DNA of 64,000 nucleotides from CAZVED01 sp964626205. GTDB lineage: Bacteria > Patescibacteriota > Patescibacteriia > SG8-24. Below are positions 57,055 through 64,000 of this stretch, one piece after another. Every line of letters begins with the position of its first letter. Within the stretch, counting starts at the first letter, position 1. The notes beneath the pieces were generated by a model that saw only the letters and a list, made by a program, of their open reading frames with translations, was not told the DNA's origin and did no database searches. The stretch covers positions 78,230-142,229 of the forward strand of contig CAZVED010000002.1 in the NCBI GenBank assembly GCA_964626205.1. The letters are read 5' to 3'. The translations under genes were made by a program, and so were the position numbers.

Positions 57055-58404
57055 CTACAACTCGTACGCATCCCCTAGCGACGGAATCGCCGGGTCGACG
57101 CCGTAGCGCTCGCGAATATGCTCAGCAAGAACCTCCTGTGCCTGCAGCTCACCGTGATTGAGAAACACCTTGGATGGCGGACGCGGCCCGCTGCCGAGCC
57201 ATCGCAACAACTTCGCCTGATCGGCGTGCGCGGAATACGCTCCGACCTGTTCTATATGCGCACGCACCATGACCTCCTTGCCGTCAATCTGCACGTTGTT
57301 CGCGCCATCAAGAATAGCGCGGCCTGTCGTACCCGCCCCTTGATACCCCACGACCATGACCGTCGTCGTCGGGTCACTGAGATAGTCAACGAGGTGTCCC
57401 ATGATGCGGCCCCCATGCATCATGCCGGACCCCGCAATGATGACCTTCGGTGACGGAACATCCAGGATGTGGTCTGACTCCTCACGATCGTGAATGATCT
57501 CGAGACCGGGAAACTTGAAGAAGTCATCTCCGGCCTTCTTCAGCTCCTTTGCTTCGGCATCGTAGTACTCCGGAAACTCGCGATATACCGGAAGGATTTT
57601 CGTGGCAAGCGGACTATCAAGGAAAATCGGCACGCGCGGAAGACCACGCTGTTCCGTGAGCTCGTTGAGTTCGTAAAGAATTTCCTGCGTGCGCTCAAGG
57701 GAAAAAGCCGGAATGAGCAGGACGCCCTTCTTCTTGATAGCATCGCGAATGCACGCCTCCAGCTTCTCCATGCGAGGCTCTGTGGTGTCGTGGAGCCTGT
57801 CACCATACGTAGATTCCATGACCACAACGTCGCCATCAACGATATCAGCAGTCTGGCGAAGAATCGGCACCGAGTCGTTGCCAACATCACCACTCATAAC
57901 GACCCGTGTGCCGGACACATCCAGCTCCACGAACGCGGAACCAAAAACATGTCCCGCTTCACGGAAGGTGAACGAGATATCCCCGCTCACGCGGACTTTC
58001 ACGCCGTACTGCACGCCGTGCAAAAGGTCGTATGCCGCTCGAACATCCGGCTTGCCGTACAGCATCGGCTTCTCGTACCGGGCAGCGTCGCGTTTCATCA
58101 CGTTCGCCGCGTCCGCCCACATGATACGTGCGAGCTGGCGCGTGGGGTGCGTCGCGAAGATACGCCCTTTGAATCCATCCTTAACGAGCTTCGGCACACG
58201 ACCCGTATGATCGATGTGGGCATGCGTCAAAATGACAGCATCGATGCTTGCCGGGTCGAACGGGAACGGCTCCAGACTCTGCTCGTAGGAATGGCGGGAG
58301 CCCTGAAAGAGGCCGCAGTCCACAAGGACGCGCGTGGAGGCGGTTTCAAACAACGTGCAGGAACCGGATACCTGGCGTGCAGCGCCATGGAAGGTCATTC
58401 TCAT
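57055..58404 (-). CDS. Metallo-beta-lactamase / beta-CASP RNase (CPSF73-like)
   Basis: 449 residues from the ATG at 58404 (MRMTFHGAARQVSGSCTLFETASTRVLVDCGLFQGSR). MBL motif HAHIDH (H61, H63, D65, H66), EAGHVFGSAFVEL, MSGDVGNDSVPI. beta-CASP part: VVMESTYGDRLHD, LLIPAFSLERTQEILYEL, FLDSPLATKI, KVIIAGSGMMHGGRIMGHLVDYL, VGAYSAHADQAKLLRWLG (HAD). Close to the archaeal and bacterial CPSF73-like nucleases; no KH domains. Likely RNA processing or decay. The start is 9 nt after the -10 box with no Shine-Dalgarno site. Confidence 0.9.
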   Translation of the reverse strand: MRMTFHGAARQVSGSCTLFETASTRVLVDCGLFQGSRHSYEQSLEPFPFDPASIDAVILTHAHIDHTGRVPKLVKDGFKGRIFATHPTRQLARIMWADAANVMKRDAARYEKPMLYGKPDVRAAYDLLHGVQYGVKVRVSGDISFTFREAGHVFGSAFVELDVSGTRVVMSGDVGNDSVPILRQTADIVDGDVVVMESTYGDRLHDTTEPRMEKLEACIRDAIKKKGVLLIPAFSLERTQEILYELNELTEQRGLPRVPIFLDSPLATKILPVYREFPEYYDAEAKELKKAGDDFFKFPGLEIIHDREESDHILDVPSPKVIIAGSGMMHGGRIMGHLVDYLSDPTTTVMVVGYQGAGTTGRAILDGANNVQIDGKEVMVRAHIEQVGAYSAHADQAKLLRWLGSGPRPPSKVFLNHGELQAQEVLAEHIRERYGVDPAIPSLGDAYEL

Positions 58405-58413
58405 AGTGGTGGA

Positions 58414-58442
58414 AGTGTAGCATGCCGCCGGGATACCCGGAA
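58414..58442 (-). promoter_or_regulatory. Promoter of the beta-CASP nuclease
   Basis: TTCCGG (58437-58442), 17-nt spacer, TACACT (58414-58419) on the minus strand, 9 nt before the ATG. Confidence 0.5.
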
Positions 58443-58444
58443 CG

Positions 58445-58474
58445 AAAAACCCGCCACTCCGAGAAGTGACGGGT
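58445..58474 (-). terminator. Terminator after the small lipoprotein
   Basis: Stem ACCCGTCACT/AGTGGCGGGT (one G-T pair) followed by TTTTT on the minus strand. Confidence 0.8.
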
Positions 58475-58483
58475 ATGACACGG

Positions 58484-58735
58484 TCATGGATCCTGCAGCA
58501 CATCCTCATGGACGGCGCAGTCGACCACCTGGACGACGACGAATCCGCGATTCGTGACGCCGCGGGAAACCGCGTAGCACCGAGCAGGGTCTACCAGCGT
58601 GTCCACGACGACGCGCGTCGTCTCTGGGTCCGGCTGAACGAAGCGGTGGAAGCTTTCCCGCCGTTCCTGCAGTGTGGACGCGCATCCGGATGCCGTTGCG
58701 GCGAGAAAGACCAAGACTCCGAGAAACGTTCGCAT
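58484..58735 (-). CDS. Small lipoprotein
   Basis: 83 residues. Signal peptide MRTFLGVLVFLAATASGCAS with a lipobox ending at C18. The remaining 65 residues (STLQERRESFHRFVQPDPETTRVVVDTLVDPARCYAVSRG) contain two more cysteines and match no family I know. AAGGAGG lies five bases before the ATG, behind its own promoter, with its own terminator. Confidence 0.75.
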   Translation of the reverse strand: MRTFLGVLVFLAATASGCASTLQERRESFHRFVQPDPETTRVVVDTLVDPARCYAVSRGVTNRGFVVVQVVDCAVHEDVLQDP

Positions 58736-58762
58736 TGACGCCTCCTTGTGACAGACCCATGG

Positions 58763-58790
58763 ACCGTAGCACGCATATACGGCCCGTCAA
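58763..58790 (-). promoter_or_regulatory. Promoter of the lipoprotein gene
   Basis: TTGACG (58785-58790), 16-nt spacer, TACGGT (58763-58768) on the minus strand. Confidence 0.6.
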
Positions 58791-58792
58791 CT

Positions 58793-60127
58793 CTACCACC
58801 GCACGCCGTGACCGAGGAACTTCAGCAGGTGATGCGGAATACCGTTCTCCTTGGCTATTTCTGCATACACGTATGCGCTGCGGCGAGGTGTCCGTTTGAG
58901 CGTATGGTAATCGACCGCGACAAGTCCAAACCGTGGCGCAAACGCCTTTTCCCATTCGTAGTTATCCAACAACGACCAATGGAAGTATCCACGCACGTCC
59001 GCGCCGGCCTTGATGGCATGGTACAGCTCCTTGAGCGTCTGAATGAGGACACGCGGACGCTTACCATCGTCGCCGTTCGCCATGCCGTTTTCAGTGATGT
59101 AGATAGGCTTCCCGTACCGGCGCATAGACATGACCGCCTCGAACAACCCTGCAGGATTCACCTCCCAGCCGACATCGCTTGTTTCACGGTTCTCGGTATG
59201 CACTTCGAAAAACAGCGACGCCGCACGCGCAGGACGCGACTGCACGCGATAATGGAAATAGTAGTTGATGCCGATGTAATCGTGCGTCCCTTTCGTCCAG
59301 ATGAAGAATTGCCGATTGAAGAACTTGTCCGCGAAAAAGATGAACGCGTTGTCGAGGATGTTGTACTTGCGGTACGGCTCGAACGTGATGACGTTCTGCG
59401 CGATACCGACCACCGCACGGCGGCCGTCACGATCGACGATACGATGGATCGCCTTGTACGCGGCACGATGCGCGCGGCACATCTTGGAGAACACGTGCAT
59501 GCTCCGAAGCGGACTTTTCACGCCCGGCGGCCAGACACCGATGCCGTACGCCTGCCCAAGGAAGACGTTCGGCTCGTTGATGGTGCACCACATATCCACG
59601 AGATCGCCGAGTTCCTTCGCGAGGAACTCGACATACCGACGGAACACGCGGATTGCATCTCCCGCTTCCCACCCACCCTTCGCCGCGAACCACGTCGGCA
59701 ACGTGAAGTGCCAGCAGGTCACCATGGTCGTCATGCCGCGCGCGCGCAGAGCAAGCAATACTTTGCGATAATGCTCCACCTCCGCGTGATTCCACTGCCC
59801 TTCTTCCGGTTCGATACGGCTCCATTCCACGGACAGCCGATGCGCGTTTGTGTTGAGCGCCTTCGCGATATCGAAGTCTTCCTCATACCGCTCGTAATGT
59901 CCGCACGCTCGTCCGCTCGGTACGCCGTCGACGATGCGCCCTGGTTGATGCTCCCACTCCCACCAGTCATTCCTGTCATTGCCTCCCTCCGCCTGATGCG
60001 CAGAGAGCGCGGTACCCCAAAGGAACCCGTCCGGGAATTTCCGGGTCTCATGAATGTGCGGCCGTGCCTGCGGCAGCTCGCTGAGGTAGTCCAATCCTGA
60101 GCCGTCCACCTTCTGGTCATCGTGCAT
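58793..60127 (-). CDS. Glycoside hydrolase family 1 (beta-glycosidase)
   Basis: 444 residues. FPDGFLWGTALSAHQAEGGN near the N-terminus, acid/base E185 in CTINEPNVF, nucleophile E346 in IYITENGMA, and HWSLLDNYEWEKAFAPRFGLVAVDY at the C-terminus. All hallmark GH1 blocks are present. No signal peptide, so cytosolic; substrates of the family are beta-glucosides, galactosides or their 6-phosphates. No phosphotransferase system is seen nearby. A TATGCT -10 box lies just upstream. Confidence 0.93.
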   Translation of the reverse strand: MHDDQKVDGSGLDYLSELPQARPHIHETRKFPDGFLWGTALSAHQAEGGNDRNDWWEWEHQPGRIVDGVPSGRACGHYERYEEDFDIAKALNTNAHRLSVEWSRIEPEEGQWNHAEVEHYRKVLLALRARGMTTMVTCWHFTLPTWFAAKGGWEAGDAIRVFRRYVEFLAKELGDLVDMWCTINEPNVFLGQAYGIGVWPPGVKSPLRSMHVFSKMCRAHRAAYKAIHRIVDRDGRRAVVGIAQNVITFEPYRKYNILDNAFIFFADKFFNRQFFIWTKGTHDYIGINYYFHYRVQSRPARAASLFFEVHTENRETSDVGWEVNPAGLFEAVMSMRRYGKPIYITENGMANGDDGKRPRVLIQTLKELYHAIKAGADVRGYFHWSLLDNYEWEKAFAPRFGLVAVDYHTLKRTPRRSAYVYAEIAKENGIPHHLLKFLGHGVRW

Positions 60128-60142
60128 ATACCTTCAGCATAG

Positions 60143-60163
60143 CAAAAAAGGGCCTCACGGCCC
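60143..60163 (-). terminator. Terminator upstream of the GH1 gene
   Basis: GGGCC-GTGA-GGCCC followed by TTTTTT on the minus strand. It probably ends the rhodanese transcript after it reads through the family B repeat. Confidence 0.65.
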
Positions 60164-60185
60164 ATGACGACGGACACTCAAAAAT

Positions 60186-60294
60186 CCTCGGAGCGAGCTG
60201 TTTTTTGCGAGGCCTAGGCGGAGCTCCGAAATCGGTGCAGAGCACCGATGAGGAGCGACAACGACGGCATCGCGAAAAACAGCCGCTCCCGTCA
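60186..60294 (-). repeat. Structured dispersed repeat, family B, copy 2
   Basis: Inverted relative to copy 1 at 7638. Inner hairpin ATCGGTGC-TCT-GCACCGAT (copy 1: ATGGGTGC/GCACCCAT) and the extended arms GCTCC/GGAGC show paired substitutions against copy 1. The outer arm pair also changes on both sides. Confidence 0.8.
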
Positions 60295-60300
60295 CAGAAA

Positions 60301-60753
60301 CTAGTACAAAGGTTCGTTGTCGTGGCTCTCGGGGTCGATATCCGTAAGCTCGTCGCCCGTTCCCGACGCAACCTCCTCCGGAATGACCTCGTCCTCCCCT
60401 GTTCCTGCGTCGATAGCCGCGATTTCGCAGTACTTATCGAACCCTCCGGCAAGGAACTCGAGCGATACATATCCCATTTCTTTAAGCTCGTCGTGGATTT
60501 TCTCGATATCCTCCTCATGCGTCGGCCCCACGATAACGACGACGCGCGCGGCTTTGTCCGGAATGACCGCGTGAATGTTCGTCACGAGCTCTTTGCGCGG
60601 AACGTTCACGGACCCTTCGATGTGGCCTGATTCGTATTCGAGCGTGTCACGAAGATCGAGTACGACGTGTTCCTTCTCCTTCGACTTCTCTCCCTGCAGC
60701 TCGAGCTTCAACAGGTGTTCGCAGGTGACATGCGGGATGCGTTCCTTGCCCAT
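60301..60753 (-). CDS. Rhodanese-like protein lacking the catalytic cysteine
   Basis: 150 residues from the ATG at 60753. Rhodanese fold: HVVLDLRDTLEYESGHIEGSVNVPRKEL (family D-R-x-x-x-E-Y-x-x-G-H-I-x-G-A pattern), then ELKEMGYVSLEFLAGGFDKYCE. The strand that should end in CxxGxR reads ARVVVIVGPTHEED with no cysteine, so sulfur transfer is unlikely; binding or regulatory role inferred. Acidic C-terminal tail. Own promoter. Confidence 0.8.
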   Translation of the reverse strand: MGKERIPHVTCEHLLKLELQGEKSKEKEHVVLDLRDTLEYESGHIEGSVNVPRKELVTNIHAVIPDKAARVVVIVGPTHEEDIEKIHDELKEMGYVSLEFLAGGFDKYCEIAAIDAGTGEDEVIPEEVASGTGDELTDIDPESHDNEPLY

Positions 60754-60787
60754 AGTGGATCGTTCGTTACGCGCGAATGATATGCAT

Positions 60788-60816
60788 AGTGTACGAGCCA
60801 CGACACACACCGTCAA
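60788..60816 (-). promoter_or_regulatory. Promoter of the rhodanese-like gene
   Basis: TTGACG (60811-60816), 17-nt spacer, TACACT (60788-60793) on the minus strand. Confidence 0.65.
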
Positions 60817-60863
60817 TCGACGCTGGTAGCGACAAAGAGTTAGGCCACGCCTCCCTTGCTGCA

Positions 60864-60901
60864 AAAACGAAAACCGGCCGACCATGAGGCCGACCGGTTT
60901 T
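60864..60901 (-). terminator. Terminator after the DsbA-like gene
   Basis: AAAACCGG...CCGGTTTT with inner GGCC pairs, TTTTT on the minus strand. Confidence 0.8.
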
Positions 60902-60921
60902 GCGATATTCCGCAATGCTTC

Positions 60922-61659
60922 TTAGAGCGCCGCGTCGATCATCGCCGCGATCTGCGCGTACGGGACTGCGCCAGGAACGAGCTGAGTGGATCCGTCAGCA
61001 CCGATGATGATAGTGCCCGGGGTACCCGTCACGCCTTCCGCAACACCAGATGCCTGATCGGCCTGAACATCACTCGCGTACTTCCGAGTGCTCATGCAGT
61101 CCGCGAAACTGCTGGCGTTGAGGCCAAGGTCAGCAGCGAGGCTGGTATACAACGTGCTACCGAGCATCGTCTGGTTGGCGAACAGCGCATCCGCGTACTC
61201 CCAGAACTTACCCTGCTCTGCCGCGCACTCCGACGCAATGGCGGAAGGCTCAGCTTCGGGGTGGAAAGAGAGCGGGAAGTGGCGATACACCCAACGCACC
61301 TGCCCCTCGTACGCATCCAAGACCTGCATCATGGTCGGGTGGAAGCGGCTGCAGAACGGGCACTCAAAGTCCGAGTACTCGACGATAGTGACCGGAGCGT
61401 TCACGTCGCCACGGATGTGGTCCGCGTCGGTGATGACCGGGGTAGCGCCAGCGACAGGAGCCGCAGCTGGTGCAGACGGGGCTGTCGGAACAGCGGCTGT
61501 CGGAGCCGCGACCTTCGCACTTTTGGACGGAAGACCGTCACCAAGCATCATGGACAGGACGATAAGGAAACCGACGGTGCAGATGACGAGAATGCCGCCG
61601 ACGAGGCCGAGGACGAAACTCAGCTTAGGGGTCAGCGTGACGGACGAATGATCTTGCAT
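60922..61659 (-). CDS. Membrane-anchored DsbA-like thiol oxidoreductase
   Basis: 245 residues. One helix (SFVLGLVGGILVICTVGFLIVLSMML, 14-39), an Ala/Pro linker (50-75), then a DsbA fold: APVTIVEYSDFECPFCSRFHPTM with active-site C100-P-F-C103, RWVYRHFPLSFHPEA, and cis-proline VTGTPGTIIIG. Makes or isomerises disulfides outside the membrane, which fits the secreted proteins nearby. Partner DsbB/VKOR not seen in the window. Confidence 0.9.
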   Translation of the reverse strand: MQDHSSVTLTPKLSFVLGLVGGILVICTVGFLIVLSMMLGDGLPSKSAKVAAPTAAVPTAPSAPAAAPVAGATPVITDADHIRGDVNAPVTIVEYSDFECPFCSRFHPTMMQVLDAYEGQVRWVYRHFPLSFHPEAEPSAIASECAAEQGKFWEYADALFANQTMLGSTLYTSLAADLGLNASSFADCMSTRKYASDVQADQASGVAEGVTGTPGTIIIGADGSTQLVPGAVPYAQIAAMIDAAL

Positions 61660-61701
61660 AACGTGTATTACGGCACGAGGGCCTGAATTACCATGGGTGA
61701 A

Positions 61702-62685
61702 TTATCGTACATCGGGCGTGAATTGACCAGCCTCCGACATCGGAGCGGCATCCGTCATGATTCGCACGAACGGGGTGAATCCCCCACTCGTGGTCCTGAC
61801 GGCCGCCGCGTCGACGCAGAGACTCGCGCTGCCGTCATCGGCCGCCGCGCCCGCGCTCCCGCCGGACAAGGTCGCCACAAGGACCGCAGCCGTGGCGAAA
61901 ATCCGCCAGGTCGCAATCCGGAGCGGGATCCGGTCCGAAGGATGCGCGAGCGCATCGACACGATGGGAAAACTGCCCGAAGGCGACTGTCGCCGGAAACG
62001 GCGAGGCGACAGTCTTGAGCAATGCGGATGCGAGCACGTGACGCGCACTACCGACGAGTGCAGCGCGGTCCGCAGCGACTTCGCGAGCAAGTGCGCAATG
62101 CTTAACGACGTCACGGAGCGCCGGTACCCAGAAGAACGCCCTGCTTGCCAATGCGCCGAGGAACGTGCGGAGTGGGTCATGCCGAAGCTGGTGCCTGCGC
62201 TCATGACGAAGTACAGCTTTCAGTTCTCCGAGCGAAAGCTTGCTGACGAGGCCGGAGGAAAGGACGATGCGCGGTCGAAGCAGGCCTGAGGTGAACGCAT
62301 ACGCGTCCGTGTCCGTGACGACCGTCGGTGCGGTCATGCCGATATCCGCCGACGCGCGTTCTGCCTTTCGGGAACGGAGCATGGTTTTGTCACGCAACGC
62401 CCTGCGGAGCGCGGCACCATCGCGTGTTGCCCGCACGATGAATGACAAGGCGCCCGTGGCGGACGCGACGATAAGAAGCACTGCGGCAAGCGGGACGATA
62501 CGTTCGACACCAACATCCCCGCCCCACTTCGCGACAAGGACACGGGAACAGAACGCCATGAACGCCGACGCTGCCGATGCAACGCCGTGCATGCGGGATA
62601 CAACAATCGCGATGACGGTCGCCATGACACCGACAAGTGCAGCCGTCTGCCAAGATCGAAGGTGGAGAGAAAGCACGCGTGGCAT
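61702..62685 (-). CDS. M56-family (BlaR1-like) membrane metalloprotease
   Basis: 327 residues from the ATG at 62685. N-terminal helices, then AYAFTSGLLRPRIVLSSGLVSKLSLGELKAVLRHERRHQLRHDPLRTFLGA, with zinc motif HERRH (H161, E162, H165), which is HExxH. REVAADRAALVG probably gives the third ligand. A further helix (TWRIFATAAVLVATLSGG) and a short external tail follow; no penicillin-binding domain as in BlaR1. It begins 2 nt after the BlaI-like stop, so the pair is coupled. Acts as the sensor-protease that would relieve BlaI repression. Confidence 0.85.
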   Translation of the reverse strand: MPRVLSLHLRSWQTAALVGVMATVIAIVVSRMHGVASAASAFMAFCSRVLVAKWGGDVGVERIVPLAAVLLIVASATGALSFIVRATRDGAALRRALRDKTMLRSRKAERASADIGMTAPTVVTDTDAYAFTSGLLRPRIVLSSGLVSKLSLGELKAVLRHERRHQLRHDPLRTFLGALASRAFFWVPALRDVVKHCALAREVAADRAALVGSARHVLASALLKTVASPFPATVAFGQFSHRVDALAHPSDRIPLRIATWRIFATAAVLVATLSGGSAGAAADDGSASLCVDAAAVRTTSGGFTPFVRIMTDAAPMSEAGQFTPDVR

Positions 62686-62686
62686 A

Positions 62687-63100
62687 TCACGACATCTTGC
62701 CATCAATGATGTCGCGAAGGCGCTGAACGTCCTCCGCGGATGATTCACCGAGGGCCTCAACAAATGCGGCAAGCTGGAATGTCGCGCCGTCGGAAAGAAG
62801 TGCGGAGAACACGGATTTGCTCACCCGAGCAAGAAACTCCTCGCGACCCATGCGCGGCGTATAGGCAAACGATCCGTCCTTCGCCTGCTTGGACAATAAC
62901 CCCTTCTCCACGAGACGGTTCATCACCGTCATGATGGTATTGAACGAGTATCGCTTCTTTCCATTCATGCGTTCCACGACGGCACGGACGCAAAGCTCGC
63001 CACCGTCCCAGACAGCCTCCATGACATCGGCTTCCAAGGTGCCGAGCACTTTGGAAACGCCTTTCTGATCGAGGTTGATTTTCTTCGGATTGAAGCGCAT
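62687..63100 (-). CDS. BlaI/MecI/CopY-family repressor
   Basis: 137 residues. Winged helix: LGTLEADVMEAVWDGGELCVRAVVERMNGKKRYSFNTIMTVMNRLVEKGLLSKQAKDGSFAYTPRMGREEFLARV, the typical family order, with a dimerising C-terminal helix (DGATFQLAAFVEALGESSAEDVQRLRDIIDG). The N-terminus is extended by about 12 residues (MRFNPKKINLDQKG). Upstream dyad TACAC...GTGTA (63121-63136) fits autoregulation. Cotranscribed with the M56 protease. Confidence 0.9.
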   Translation of the reverse strand: MRFNPKKINLDQKGVSKVLGTLEADVMEAVWDGGELCVRAVVERMNGKKRYSFNTIMTVMNRLVEKGLLSKQAKDGSFAYTPRMGREEFLARVSKSVFSALLSDGATFQLAAFVEALGESSAEDVQRLRDIIDGKMS

Positions 63101-63120
63101 GTGGTGACGGCAAAGTCTCT

Positions 63121-63136
63121 TACACGACGTAGTGTA
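63121..63136. promoter_or_regulatory. Candidate BlaI-type operator overlapping a -10 box
   Basis: TACACGACGTAGTGTA, a near-perfect 16-bp dyad with TACA/TGTA ends, 20 nt before the BlaI-like ATG. The minus-strand reading supplies a TACACT -10 element. Confidence 0.6.
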
Positions 63137-63181
63137 GTGTGAATGCCGTCGGGCGTACAGTCACGATGTGGATAACCATAC

Positions 63182-64000
63182 TTATACGTAGAGAACGGCT
63201 GGTAACCATTTCCTCCGTAAGAGAAACTTGTATCCTTCGACAGCGAACAGAACGGACGACGTGACACCGGTAATGAGCAGCCAATCCGCGAGACTAATCG
63301 GAACGGTCGAGAACGTCGTGCTCAGGAACGGTACGTACAGCACCGCCAGATGCAGGCCGATTGATGCGAGGATCGCAGCGTTCACATAGCGGTTGGAGAA
63401 CATGCCGAGACGGAACACGGACTCTCGAAGCGAGCGCATACTGAAGACATTCCAGAGCTGGAACAGCGACATGGACGTAAACGCGACAGTGCGGGCAGTA
63501 TCGATGTCCGACGACTGAAGCTTCCAGGAGAACAGTGCGAGCGTGCCCACGCACATGAGCAACGCGCTCAATGCCGCCAACGCGTAGACCTCTCTCGTGA
63601 AGATCGGGAGATCCTTACGGCGCGGCTTCTCTTGAAGGACGCCTTCGTCCGGCGGCTCGGTCGCGAGTGCCATACCCGGGAAGCTGTCCGTCACGAGATT
63701 CATCCAGAGAATCTGCGTTGGCAGCAAAGGAAGCGGGAGGCCGACAGCAAGACTCGCAAGTACCGTTACGACTTCGCCGATGTTCGTAATGAAGAGAAAG
63801 GACGCAGCGTTGGTAATGTTCCTGAAGACGGTTCTGCCTTCTTCGATGGCATTCACGATGGAGACGAAGTTGTCGTCGGCGAGCACCATGTCTGCCACTT
63901 CCTTCGAGACATCAGTGCCGGTGATGCCCATGGAAATGCCGATGGACGCCTTCTTGAGCGCGGGCGCATCGTTCACCCCGTCGCCAGTCATGGCGACCGT
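63182..64000 (-). CDS. P-type cation-transporting ATPase, C-terminal part (5' end beyond window)
   Basis: 272 codons visible. AMTGDGVNDAPALKKASIGISMGITGTDVSKEVADMVLADDNFVSIVNAIEEGR is the hinge of P-type ATPases. Then membrane helices with NIGEVVTVLASLAVGLPLPLLPTQILWMNLVTDSFPGMALATEPP, the M5-M6 pattern of P2-type (Ca2+-ATPase-like or Na+/K+-like) pumps, and four more helices. Ion cannot be fixed from this part; the NLVTD motif favours Ca2+ type. It shares the region with the BlaI/M56 pair but ends before its operator. Confidence 0.92.
   Translation of the reverse strand, partial: TVAMTGDGVNDAPALKKASIGISMGITGTDVSKEVADMVLADDNFVSIVNAIEEGRTVFRNITNAASFLFITNIGEVVTVLASLAVGLPLPLLPTQILWMNLVTDSFPGMALATEPPDEGVLQEKPRRKDLPIFTREVYALAALSALLMCVGTLALFSWKLQSSDIDTARTVAFTSMSLFQLWNVFSMRSLRESVFRLGMFSNRYVNAAILASIGLHLAVLYVPFLSTTFSTVPISLADWLLITGVTSSVLFAVEGYKFLLRRKWLPAVLYV

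Noticed and set aside
58748..60100. 450-codon plus-strand open frame
   Set aside because: Antisense to the GH1 gene, whose catalytic motifs are complete.
1..64000. tRNA or rRNA genes
   Set aside because: No T-loop motif or rRNA-like stretch was found in the gaps; a covariance scan would be decisive.

Overview
This 64 kb window reads as one stretch of a metagenome-assembled scaffold (there is a 10-N gap at 42795-42804) from a GC-rich member of the Candidate Phyla Radiation / Patescibacteria. The assignment is inferred from gene content: an Elp3-type tRNA enzyme, a SecA with a large insertion in its first nucleotide-binding domain, a short UvrC, a membrane-anchored Clp-like ATPase, a VirD4/TraD-like ATPase behind a membrane protein, and many small unplaced genes. 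I could not search databases. No rRNA, tRNA or CRISPR array was seen. Gene density is about 90 percent.

Layout. 1-7.6 kb (minus strand): mnmA (cut by the edge), a HAD phosphatase, then an operon of a membrane protein, a TraD/VirD4-like ATPase, a membrane-anchored HtrA-like protease and an HD-domain hydrolase. 7.9-10.9 kb: secD-secF, with a parvulin-like block inserted in SecD. 11-17.8 kb: rlmN, a P-loop protein, a DUF4349 protein, several unplaced genes, and a MazG-like / AlkD-like / NlpC-like operon. 17.9-25.2 kb: a membrane glycosyltransferase, secA with a LUD-domain gene, hpf, and a surface protein with five 89-residue repeats. 25.3-34.2 kb: murC-murB, an unplaced gene, a Trm9-like methyltransferase divergent from elp3, a two-gene unplaced operon, glyA-folD. 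34.3-41.5 kb: permease, alpha/beta hydrolase, dnaB, ybaB-recR, a soluble trypsin-like protease, rplU, DUF192 and a WecA/MraY-type transferase. 41.6-48.9 kb: a gene split by the assembly gap, the Clp-like ATPase with a small membrane partner, and mraZ-rsmH-ftsL with a typical MraZ operator. 49-58.4 kb: uvrC, uvrA and uvrB as separate units, small genes between them, a structured non-coding region, and a beta-CASP nuclease. 58.5-64 kb: lipoprotein, GH1 glycosidase, rhodanese-like protein, DsbA-like protein, a BlaI/BlaR1-like pair and a P-type ATPase (cut by the edge).

Regulation is unusually legible. More than twenty sigma70-type promoters (TTGAnn, 16-17 nt, TAnnnT) can be placed by eye. Two start styles separate. 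Many conserved housekeeping genes have an ATG 6-10 nt after the -10 box and no Shine-Dalgarno site, which suggests leaderless mRNAs. Most small unplaced genes have a leader with a strong AAGGAGG-type site, and many also have their own promoter and terminator.

Three families of structured dispersed repeats occupy intergenic gaps: a GTCATTGCGAGG palindrome (3 full copies, 1 rearranged), a 107-nt folded element with compensatory changes between its two copies, and a hairpin element followed by a shared TCCGCCATTCCGTT tail. Leading candidates for new biology are the Elp3/Trm9-like pair beside mnmA (a possible bacterial mcm5s2U34 route), the SecD-parvulin fusion, the two-style initiation pattern, and the structured 0.5 kb gap near 56.8 kb.
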